This document shows positions 57,847 to 64,000 of a stretch of DNA of 64,000 nt, piece after piece. The stretch comes from CBDUEF01 sp018063485 (GTDB lineage Bacteria; Pseudomonadota; Alphaproteobacteria; Rhodobacterales; Rhodobacteraceae). Position 1 is the first letter of the stretch, and each line of letters opens with the position of its first letter. Under the pieces are notes generated by a model, which worked only from the letters and a program-made list of their open reading frames with translations, did not search any database and was not told where the DNA came from. The position numbers and the translations under genes were made by a program. Where the stretch lies: the NCBI GenBank assembly GCA_037045435.1, contig JBAOID010000018.1, positions 413,466-477,465 of the forward strand, written 5' to 3'.

Positions 57847-58495
57847 GGTGGCCTTTCTCGGGCTCAAGGCCGGCAAAAAGAAGGGTCAGATGGGTGTCGA
57901 TCATAAGGTCGAGTTCAAGGCCGCCCTTGGGGGTAATGGCAAAAACCTCGGCAAGCACCAGATGCAGCAGCACCGGGCCAAGCAAACACCGCAACACCAA
58001 TTCAGGGTCAACCGGGCGGATATGCCCCGCCGAAACGGCTTGCGCAATCAGACCGATGAATGCAGGCAGCACCCGGTCCAGCACCTCGATGCGATACATG
58101 CGGGCGATGTCTGGGGCGGCGACCGCCTCTCGGATCACCAGTTTCGGCACTTGTAACACTGCGGGATCGGCCAGACTGTCGCGCAGGAACCCAAAGACCT
58201 GCCGGATCAGCGGGCGCGGATCACCGCGATAATCGGCAATCCGGCGCAGCGCCTCATCCGCCACTGGTACCACTGCCCGGCGCACCAACCCTTCCAGAAG
58301 CGATTGTTTTGATGGAAAATAAAGATAGACAGCGCCCTTTGACAGCCCGGCCGCGCGGGCAATCTGCTCAACGCTGGTTTGCGCATAGCCCTGTGCCGCG
58401 AACAGCCCAAGGGCGGCATCAAGCACCTCATCCGGGCGCGCTTTGGCGCGACGTCGGAATTTGGGCGGTGTGACAAGGGATTCGATCATGTGCAT
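57839..58495 (-). CDS. TetR-family repressor of the efflux operon
   Basis: 218 residues, or 216 from the third codon (MIESLVTPP). The N-terminal TetR helix-turn-helix reads ARPDEVLDAALGLFAAQGYA.. VEQIARAAGLSKGAVYLYFP. The C-terminal part is helical and ligand-binding. A perfect 26-bp palindrome begins at its first codon, so it is almost surely autoregulated and controls the HlyD-ABC operon. No ribosome site is visible; the message may be leaderless. Confidence 0.93.
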   Translation of the reverse strand: MHMIESLVTPPKFRRRAKARPDEVLDAALGLFAAQGYAQTSVEQIARAAGLSKGAVYLYFPSKQSLLEGLVRRAVVPVADEALRRIADYRGDPRPLIRQVFGFLRDSLADPAVLQVPKLVIREAVAAPDIARMYRIEVLDRVLPAFIGLIAQAVSAGHIRPVDPELVLRCLLGPVLLHLVLAEVFAITPKGGLELDLMIDTHLTLLFAGLEPEKGHHD

Positions 58496-58520
58496 ATATA
58501 ACTGACCGGTCAGTTATATA
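58495..58520. promoter_or_regulatory. TetR operator, perfect 26-bp palindrome
   Basis: TATATAACTGACC followed directly by GGTCAGTTATATA, a perfect inverted repeat with no spacer, adjoining the tetR start codon. It contains TATATA/TATAA boxes that could be the -10 element, so repressor binding would block transcription directly. Confidence 0.8.
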
Positions 58521-58572
58521 CAAGCTCGCTCACGATGGCCTTCAAATGCGCTGTCACACGACGACCAAAACG

Positions 58573-59050
58573 TCATGACCTGTGCTGTGGCTTATGCGCC
58601 GAAGTGGCCAGATGCGGGCGAGTCACATCGGCAAGCGAGACCTCCAGCACTTCGACCGATATCGCAAGGCCGCCCTGCCCTGCCAAGTTCAGACGTATCC
58701 GCGCCGCGCCTTCCGCCAATGGTTCAACCGCAATCGACAGCAGCGACAGCACCGCCGCTGTATCAGCGCGGTCGATATCATGGCTTTGCACCGCTTGTAC
58801 GTTGTCAAACACCAGCATCGCACGCACCCGCTCATAGCTATGCCCTGCCCGCTCGGCCCTTGGCACATCTTCCCAACGAAACCGGTTCAGCAAGACCGCA
58901 AAGCGCCGCTTCGACCCGATCATAGGCCATATCCGAGGCCAAAAATACCGCATCTTGCAACAGCGCCGACAGCACCAACAAGCTGTCGGCATCTTGCGCA
59001 ATCAGCCGCAAAGGGGCGTCGGCGGCGTCTTCAAACCTGGCGTCACTCAT
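58573..59050 (-). pseudogene. DUF2948 family protein, one frameshift
   Basis: About 158 residues. First frame MSDARFEDAADAPLRLIAQD.. QDAVFLASDMAYDR; one extra G near 58916 separates it from SKRRFAVLLNRFRWED and then VRAMLVFDNVQAVQSHDIDR. This conserved alphaproteobacterial protein of unknown function is usually found beside murA, as here (4-bp overlap with the murA stop). Confidence 0.85.
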
Positions 59051-60315
59051 CCCGAAATCCGCTCGATTTGCGCGCCGCAGGCCCGCAGTTTTTCCTCAAC
59101 CCGCTCATAGCCGCGATCCAGATGATAAACGCGGCTGACCACGGTTTCACCCTCTGCCGCCAATCCGGCGAGGATCAGCGACACCGAGGCCCGCAAATCT
59201 GTCGCCATCACCCGAGCGCCACGCAGTTTCTCAACCCCGGTCACGGTCGCATGGCCGCCATGCACATCAATCTGCGCGCCCATTCGCAGCAGTTCGGGCG
59301 CATGCATGAAGCGGTTCTCGAAGATTTTCTCTTCCAGCACCGACGTACCCTCGGCCGTACACAAAAGCGCCATCATCTGCGCCTGCAAATCGGTTGGAAA
59401 GCCGGGGAAAGGCTCGGTCGTCACATTCACGGCCTTCACCCGGCCATTCTTGCGGCTGACTTTCAGCCCCCGCTCGGTTTCGGTTACCGAAATCCCGGCC
59501 TCATCCAGCTTTTCGGCAAAGGCCGCAACCAGATCCATCCGCCCGCCCAGGCATTCCACCTCGCCGCCACAAATCGCCGGTACCAGCATGTAGGTGCCAA
59601 GTTCGATCCGGTCCGTTACCACCGGATGCGTGGCTCCGCCCAAACGGTCCACGCCTTGAATGGTGATGGTGCTGGTGCCTTCGCCCTCGATCTGCGCGCC
59701 CATGCGGCGCAGGCAATGGGCCAGATCGACGATTTCGGGCTCGCGTGCCGCATTCCTGATCACCGTGGTGCCCTTGGCAAGCGTGGCCGCCATCAGCGCG
59801 TTTTCGGTGGCGCCAACCGAGACGAATGGAAAGTCCACCAATGCCCCGCGCAACCGCCCTCCGATGGCCTTGGCATGAACATAACCGTCACGCAATTCCA
59901 GCTCGGCCCCCAGCGCCTCAAGCGCTTTCAGGTGCAAATCGACAGGGCGCGCACCAATCGCGCAACCACCGGGCAAAGAGACAATCGCATGACCATCGCG
60001 CGCCAGCATCGGCCCCAGTACCAGGATCGAGGCCCGCATCTTGCGCACGATGTCATAATCGGCGGTGTGATTGTCGATCTTGTGGCTCGACATCGCCAGG
60101 ACCAGACCGCCTTGCAGGCTGGCCACCTCCGCCCCCAGGGATTGCAAAAGCTGGGTCATGGTGGCGATGTCGGACAAGCGCGGCGCATTGGTCAGCGTCA
60201 GCGGCTCTTCCGACAGCAAGGTCGCGGGCATCAGGGTCAGGCAAGCGTTCTTGGCCCCCGCAATCGGGATCACCCCGTTCAGCGCGCCATTTCCTTTGAC
60301 CAGAATCGAATCCAT
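59047..60315 (-). CDS. murA: UDP-N-acetylglucosamine 1-carboxyvinyltransferase
   Basis: 422 residues; first committed step of peptidoglycan synthesis, adding enolpyruvate to UDP-GlcNAc. Start MDSILVKGNGALNGVIPIAG; substrate-binding Lys in AGAKNACLTLMPATLLSEEP; catalytic Cys in VSLPGGCAIGARPVDLH, so the enzyme is of the fosfomycin-sensitive Cys type. C-terminus LRASVSLILAGLAAEGETV. Intact. Confidence 0.97.
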   Translation of the reverse strand: MDSILVKGNGALNGVIPIAGAKNACLTLMPATLLSEEPLTLTNAPRLSDIATMTQLLQSLGAEVASLQGGLVLAMSSHKIDNHTADYDIVRKMRASILVLGPMLARDGHAIVSLPGGCAIGARPVDLHLKALEALGAELELRDGYVHAKAIGGRLRGALVDFPFVSVGATENALMAATLAKGTTVIRNAAREPEIVDLAHCLRRMGAQIEGEGTSTITIQGVDRLGGATHPVVTDRIELGTYMLVPAICGGEVECLGGRMDLVAAFAEKLDEAGISVTETERGLKVSRKNGRVKAVNVTTEPFPGFPTDLQAQMMALLCTAEGTSVLEEKIFENRFMHAPELLRMGAQIDVHGGHATVTGVEKLRGARVMATDLRASVSLILAGLAAEGETVVSRVYHLDRGYERVEEKLRACGAQIERISG

Positions 60316-60325
60316 CAGACTGCCC

Positions 60326-60523
60326 TCACTCGTTGTTGTTCTCGTCACCCGCAGGCAAGATATCCTGATCCGCCCGCGCGCGCGTTTGTGCTTTCCTGCG
60401 CGCCATATTGGCTTTCAACGCCGCCTTCAAGCGTTTGTCACGCGCTTCGGCCTTGACGTCCCTGTCAGAAGCACGCCCCGGTTTTGCATCAGTTTTTGCA
60501 GGTCTGTCGGGATTGTTTGTCAT
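60326..60523 (-). CDS. Small highly charged protein upstream of murA
   Basis: 65 residues, rich in Lys, Arg, Asp and Ala: RDKRLKAALKANMARRKAQT in the middle and an acidic tail. A KANMARRKAQ-type small protein is common in Rhodobacteraceae. Ten bases separate its stop from the murA start. Possibly nucleic-acid binding; function unknown. Confidence 0.7.
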   Translation of the reverse strand: MTNNPDRPAKTDAKPGRASDRDVKAEARDKRLKAALKANMARRKAQTRARADQDILPAGDENNNE

Positions 60524-60741
60524 GCATGTGTTCCTAGCGTAGCAACCAGGAACGGTCCAGTAGCATGGCGCGAGTTTGCACTTGCATGCCCCGCAGTTTG
60601 CGTCTAATCAGCCGCCACGCCAGATTGGGAAAGCCCAAAACGGCCCCGCGCCGTAGCCCCCGCCTCTGTGGGATAACCAATGGCAAAGGGCGACTGCGAC
60701 GGCGGAAGTGTTTGTTTAAGTGGGGAATTTCCGACCCCCTC

Positions 60742-60770
60742 TTGACCTTGGGTAGCGTCCGGGGTTAGGT
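60742..60770 (+). promoter_or_regulatory. Candidate promoter of tRNA-Thr
   Basis: TTGACC at 60742-60747 and TTAGGT at 60765-60770 with a 17-bp spacer, 15 bp before the tRNA. The preceding 220 bases, back to the small charged protein gene, contain nothing else I can support. Confidence 0.45.
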
Positions 60771-60785
60771 GTCGGAAAAAAGGCG

Positions 60786-60860
60786 GCTGTGGTAGCTCAG
60801 TGGTAGAGCACACCCTTGGTAAGGGTGAGGTCGAGAGTTCAATCCTCTCTCACAGCACCA
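60786..60860 (+). tRNA. tRNA-Thr (anticodon GGT)
   Basis: 75 nt with CCA encoded. Acceptor GCTGTGG / TCACAGC, D arm GCTC..GAGC, anticodon arm CACCC-TTGGTAA-GGGTG, T arm GAGAG-TTCAATC-CTCTC. Immediately followed by AT-rich DNA and mobile-element debris, so it is a probable integration site. Confidence 0.95.
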
Positions 60861-61031
60861 TTATTTTGGATATTGCATATATATTTCAGATGGTTAGCAA
60901 TAAATACTTGCTTTCTATCCCCCCAAGCATCCACCTTTTGCGCTTCGTTGGGGTGGATTGCATGCCCAACTTGGCCCGATGGTAACCGTCCGGCCTGACT
61001 GCCCTGCCGCGGCTGAGAGTGGGTGAGATAG

Positions 61032-61057
61032 TGTCCGCTTTGGATGGTGGACACTAT
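61032..61057. repeat. Inverted repeat at the start of the IS66 remnant
   Basis: AGTGTCC / GGACACT with 12 bp between, ending one base before the IS66 orfA ATG. It may be part of the IS left end or its promoter. Confidence 0.45.
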
Positions 61058-61427
61058 GGGGTTGCGGGTGGTGCGTCGGACGAAGCGGCTTTGGACGGAT
61101 GAGGAGAAGCGGTCGATCTGTGTTCAGACGACGGCGCCGGATGTTTCGGTTGCGCAGGTCGCGCGGCGATATGGGTTGAATGCCAATCATGATCTTCAAA
61201 TGGGTGCGTGATCCACGGTTATGCGCCGGGGTCGGGGCAGTCTGCTGTGCAAGGTCCCTGTTTCCTGCCGGTAGAGATTGTCGATCATGCCCGTCATGAA
61301 GCGCCCCGGCGTAACACAACCGAAGGCTCAGATTGAGGTTGAGCTTGCGGCTGGACACCGTCTGCGGATCAGGGGGTCCTATGATCCCGAGACGCTTGCC
61401 CGGCTGATCCGTGGCCTGTCGGGATGA
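61058..61427 (+). pseudogene. IS66-family orfA (TnpA), frameshifted
   Basis: MGLRVVRRTKRLWTDEEKRS and VAQVARRYGLNAN form the DNA-binding part. An extra base or two after NAN shift the frame into IFKWVRDPRL, FLPVEIVDHARHEAPRRNTT and LAAGHRLRISGSYDPETLAR, typical of IS66 TnpA. The stop overlaps the TnpB ATG, as in intact elements. Confidence 0.75.
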
Positions 61428-61797
61428 TCCCGGTTCCGATGAACGCGCAGTGGTCTGGCTCGGCGGCCTGGGGTGACGGACATGCGCAAGGGCTTTGCCT
61501 GCGCTGGCGGCCCAAGCCGAGCAGACGACGAAGCAGAACGCCCGTTCAATGGTCATACACTGTTTGTGTTCCGAGGGCGGCAGGGCGATCTGATCAAGAT
61601 CATCTGGTGGGATGGCGCAGGAGGGCGCGTGTCTGTTCTCCAAGCGGCTGGAGAGGGGTCGGTTCGTCTGGCCAGCCGCGAAGGACGGCAAGATCGCGCT
61701 GACCCCTGGCGGCGCTGCAGTCTGGTCGATGCCTGCCGGCAGAGGGATCGATTGGCGATTGCCACAGCGCACTTGGCGGCCTTTGACGGCAGGATAA
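61424..61797 (+). pseudogene. IS66-family orfB (TnpB), frameshifted
   Basis: MIPVPMNAQ, then in another frame GVTDMRKGFACAGGPS.. HTLFVFRGRQGDLIKIIWWD, then LFSKRLERGRFVWPAAKDGK and TWRPLTAG. All are IS66 TnpB signatures. At least two single-base shifts break the gene. Its accessory role in transposition is not well understood. Confidence 0.8.
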
Positions 61798-61959
61798 ATT
61801 GAGGGATTTTGCGGTTTTCGGGATTCCCGTAAAAGCCTTGGTTTTGCTATGATTCCTGGCATGCTGGATGTCACCAAATCGCTGCCGGAAGACCCCGCCG
61901 AATTGCGGGCGTTCACCGCACTTTTGCTGGCCGAAGTGAAGTCGCAGGCGGTGTTGATC

Positions 61960-61992
61960 CGTTGCCCGGCAACACATGCTTGCATGTGTGGG
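61960..61992 (+). repeat. Hairpin repeat, copy A (in IS66 tnpC)
   Basis: 33 bp between codons ATC and GAG where intact TnpC reads VLIEKLRHQ. Composed of CGTTGCCCGGCA, stem ACACATG, loop CTTG, stem CATGTGT, then GGG. The stem differs from other copies on both arms in a base-pair-preserving way. Adds 11 in-frame codons (RCPATHACMCG). Confidence 0.75.
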
Positions 61993-62432
61993 GAGAAGCT
62001 GCGGCACCAGTTGGCAGGCCAGCGCGCCCATCGGTTCGGGCCATCGTCCGAGACATCCGAGCAGTTGCAACTGGCGCTGGAGATGAGCGAGATCGCCATT
62101 GCCGCTCTGACCGCAAAGCTGTCACCTGCCCGAGGATACACCCGCCGACAAGCCGAAGCGCAAGCCGATCCCGGATCACATTCCGCGCGTGGAGGTCGAG
62201 CTGACCCCCGGCAACACGGCCTGCGCCCATTGCGGCTGGCAAGCTGCGCCGGTTGGGCGAAGATGTGACCGAAGAGCTGGAATATGTGCCCGGCAACGCG
62301 TTCATCGTGAACCGGCATCGTGCGGGCCCACGGATGGCCTGCTCCGGCTGCGATTGCTTCACCCAAGCCCCGCTGCCATCGCGCCCGATCGAACGTGGGC
62401 GACCCGGTCCGGGACTGCTGGCCCATGTGCTC

Positions 62433-62468
62433 CTCTCGGCGATGCAAACATCGCCTGCCGGGCAACGG
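62433..62468 (-). repeat. Hairpin repeat, copy B (in IS66 tnpC)
   Basis: 36 bp between GTGCTC and GTCAAC where TnpC should read HVLVNKYADHLP. In the minus orientation: CCGTTGCCCGGCA, stem GGCGATG, loop TTTG, stem CATCGCC, GAGAG. Adds 12 in-frame codons. Confidence 0.75.
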
Positions 62469-62797
62469 GTCAACAAATATGCCGACCATCTGCCGCTCTA
62501 CCGCCAAAGCCAGATCTTCGACCGCGAAGGCCTTGATCTGGATCGCTCGACGCTGGCGGACTGGGTCGGCAAATCCACCGCCCTGCTGGAGCCGCTGGCT
62601 GACGCCATCGGGCGGCATGTGCTGGCGGGGCAGGCGATCTTTGCCGACGACACCCCGGTCGCAATGCTGGCACCAGGCACCGGCAAGACCCAGACAGCGC
62701 GGCTTTGGGCTTACGGGCGCGACGAGCGCCCCTGGGGCAGCGGCATCCCTCCCGCCAGCTGGTATCGCTTCTCGTCCGACCGCAAAGGCGAGCAACA

Positions 62798-63289
62798 TCC
62801 TGTGCGAACATGCCCGTGTGATCCAGCGTAGCCACAATTTGCCGCCGAAGGCGATTTACGACTGGCGGCATTATCTGGCGGTCGTGCAGAGAAAGCCCGG
62901 TGCCCTTCGCAACGGCGCACCTTTCCTGGAATTGCCTCACGCGTTCAGACAGTTGCAGGATCACATGCTCCGCAGGCCCGGCGGCGATCGCGAGCCTCTC
63001 GGCGATGCACGCATCGCCTGCCGGCCAATGGATGGTCGACATCCTTGCGCTGGTGCTGCACCACGATGAACAAGCCGTGCTCACCGCCGTGGAACTATCG
63101 CTGGCCGAGGGTGTGCCGACCAAGACGCATGTGCTGAATCTGTTGCACAGGCTGGTCGATGGCAAGGTGATCGGCGGGCCGCCACTGGATACCCCGCAGG
63201 CATTGGCCCTGCACCGAGAGCCCAAGGCCAATGTCGAACGCTATGACGGCCTGCGCGCCCAGATCGCCGGAGGCCGCCATGCGTCATGA
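62798..63289 (+). pseudogene. IS21-family transposase IstA, C-terminal remnant
   Basis: Begins abruptly within the IS66 transposase. Shows ARVIQRSHNLPPKAIYDWRH, YLAVVQRKPGALRNGAPFLE and, after hairpin copy C and a frame change, MVDILALVLHHDEQAVLTAV and TKTHVLNLLHRLVDGKVIGG, ending AQIAGGRHAS. These are the last ~155 residues of IstA. The stop overlaps the IstB ATG. The catalytic core is absent. Confidence 0.8.
62995..63031 (-). repeat. Hairpin repeat, copy C (in IS21 istA)
   Basis: 37 bp between GGCGATCGCGAG and ATGGTCGAC, where IstA normally reads GGDREMVDIL. Minus orientation: CCATTGGCCGGCA, stem GGCGATG, loop CGTG, stem CATCGCC, GAGAGG. The extra base relative to copy B shifts the frame. 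Confidence 0.75.
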
Positions 63290-63535
63290 TCCTGCTGCCG
63301 GCGCCATCATCATCATGCTGCGCAGTCTGAAGATGTATGGCATGGCCCAAGCCATCACCGACCTGATCGAGCAAGGGGCACCGGCCTTTGAAGTTACAAT
63401 CCCGATGCTGTCGCAACTTCTGAAGGCGGAACTGGCTGAGCGCGAGGTGCGCTCCATCCATTGCCCGGCAGGCGATGCTTACATCGCCGAGAGGGGCCTA
63501 TCACATGAAGTCCGCCCGCTTCGCGCTGTGGCGGG
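63280..63535 (+). pseudogene. IS21-family helper ATPase IstB, N-terminal remnant
   Basis: MRHDPAAGAIIIMLRSLKMY, then GMAQAITDLIEQGAPAFEVT and MLSQLLKAELAEREVRSI, the IstB start. Hairpin copy D interrupts it before the expected AYHMKSARFPA, which is present but in another frame. IstB sequence ends at about 63535; the Walker motifs are missing. Confidence 0.8.
63459..63495 (+). repeat. Hairpin repeat, copy D (in IS21 istB)
   Basis: 37 bp between TCCATC and GCCTATCAC, where IstB normally reads VRSIAYHMK. CATTGCCCGGCA, stem GGCGATG, loop CTTA, stem CATCGCC, GAGAGGG. Same orientation as copy A. Confidence 0.75.
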
Positions 63536-63655
63536 TTCTATCTTGAACCATAAGCCGACATTCGCCACATCAGAAGTGCCAGAGCTGAGCCTGTTGCGGG
63601 CGCAGACTTTTTATGTATCGTGACACTCGTGCGGTGAAAGACTGCGCGGTGCAGG

Positions 63656-63925
63656 CTAGCGCGTCTGCCCAATGTCATCTTCATCTGGAAGAGCGGGCAT
63701 CTCGAGCAGGAACGTCCCATCAGCTATCATACAGGCCTTGAACGTGCTTTCATGCTCAATGAGGTCGTCCAATCGCCAACGGGTTACTCCTCGCCCAATG
63801 CGGACCGGTGCGGGGAACTCTCCATTGCGCTTCCATCGCCATATGCTGTCTACTGAGCAGTTGTAACGAGCTGCAACCTGTTCAACAGTCAGAAAGGACG
63901 AGGAGGCGGTGGAAGTCGCAGTCAT
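63656..63925 (-). CDS. AlpA-family (excisionase-like) regulator
   Basis: 89 residues. SSFLTVEQVAARYNCSVDSI-WRWKRNGEFPAPVRIGRGVTRWRLDDLIEH is the MerR-like winged-helix pattern of AlpA and excisionase proteins, which activate integrase genes or direct excision of prophages and islands. Its location behind tRNA-Thr and IS debris fits an integrative island whose integrase would lie outside the window. A C-terminal acidic tail is unremarkable. Confidence 0.82.
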   Translation of the reverse strand: MTATSTASSSFLTVEQVAARYNCSVDSIWRWKRNGEFPAPVRIGRGVTRWRLDDLIEHESTFKACMIADGTFLLEMPALPDEDDIGQTR

Positions 63926-64000
63926 ATTCAGTTCCAGCCAGGTGTGATCCTAAAGGCGTTCCACGCGCAGCAGTCACTACTGCGGGATAGAGCACCAAAA

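Larger units (their letters stand above)
61849..62797 (+). pseudogene. IS66-family transposase (TnpC), truncated and carrying two hairpin inserts
   Basis: Starts MLDVTKSLPEDPAELRAFTA and continues EKLRHQLAGQRAHRFGPSSE, YVPGNAFIVNR, KYADHLPLYRQSQIFDREGL and IFADDTPVAMLAPGTGKTQT (first catalytic Asp). It is interrupted by 33- and 36-bp hairpin repeats (61960-61992, 62433-62468), both keeping the frame, and by several single-base shifts. At about 62797 the match stops in RKGE and IS21 sequence begins, so the C-terminal half with the remaining DDE residues is missing. Confidence 0.8.

Noticed and set aside
60915..62837. A 640-codon minus-strand open frame across the IS66 remnant
   Set aside because: No protein-like composition; IS66 motifs are all on the plus strand.
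61960..63495. Hairpin repeats as a CRISPR array
   Set aside because: Spacing of about 460-560 bp is irregular, orientation alternates, and the intervals are transposase coding sequence rather than spacers.

Overview
The window reads as a chromosomal segment of a Rhodobacteraceae-type alphaproteobacterium. It is GC-rich, has dense 4-bp-overlapping operons, and carries family-typical blocks: hom-glpX-recJ followed by tRNA-Glu, purM-purN near rnd, aerobic cobaltochelatase cobS-cobT, a complete liv ABC operon with a DUF6867 gene, DUF2948-murA, and the short GATATTTT..CAGACAGATGAA intergenic motif familiar from this group. This placement comes from gene content and sequence style, not from a 16S gene.

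Layout. 1-1.6 kb: tail of a thiolase and a kynureninase-like PLP enzyme. 1.7-5.6 kb: SulP permease plus winged-helix regulator, divergent from an LLM flavin monooxygenase and its flavin reductase. 5.7-8.6 kb: an exported CHAT-protease/TPR pair. 8.8-10.2 kb: glutamate dehydrogenase with an in-frame amber codon. 10.6-15.4 kb: two tandem TadG-like von Willebrand A proteins and two TadE-like pilins. 15.5-21.1 kb: pirin, hom, glpX, recJ. 21.2-23 kb: tRNA-Glu, a small AT-richer foreign segment, tRNA-Ile(CAU). 23.1-28.9 kb: purM, purN, rnd, a lipoprotein, SufE, Xaa-Pro aminopeptidase. 29-32 kb: cobT, cobS. 32-34.3 kb: msrB and a glycosyltransferase. 34.3-40 kb: liv operon. 40-41.5 kb: structured non-coding repeats and an IS5-type element abutting thyX. 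41.5-50.9 kb: thyX, a lipoprotein-Slam fusion, gloA, ribD, nrdR, an amine/amino-acid oxidase, a LysR regulator and glutaryl-CoA dehydrogenase. 51-54.8 kb: glpK, glpD and divergent glpR. 54.8-58.5 kb: a TetR-controlled ABC/HlyD efflux operon. 58.6-60.5 kb: DUF2948, murA and a small basic protein. 60.8-64 kb: tRNA-Thr followed by an island of IS66 and IS21 debris and an AlpA-like regulator.

A dominant technical feature is roughly two dozen reading-frame breaks. Nearly all are explained by one extra base, and they cluster at 41.5-50.6 kb and 55-63 kb in genes such as thyX, ribD and gcdH. This pattern fits insertion-type sequencing or assembly error better than real decay, so genes marked pseudogene should be read as probably intact until the bases are checked.

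The most unusual biology is (1) a 33-37 bp hairpin-bearing repeat present four times inside IS66 and IS21 transposase genes, with compensatory changes in the stem, (2) a surface lipoprotein joined in one reading frame to its likely Slam translocon, (3) the secreted CHAT/TPR pair, and (4) nested palindromic elements shared between two intergenic regions.
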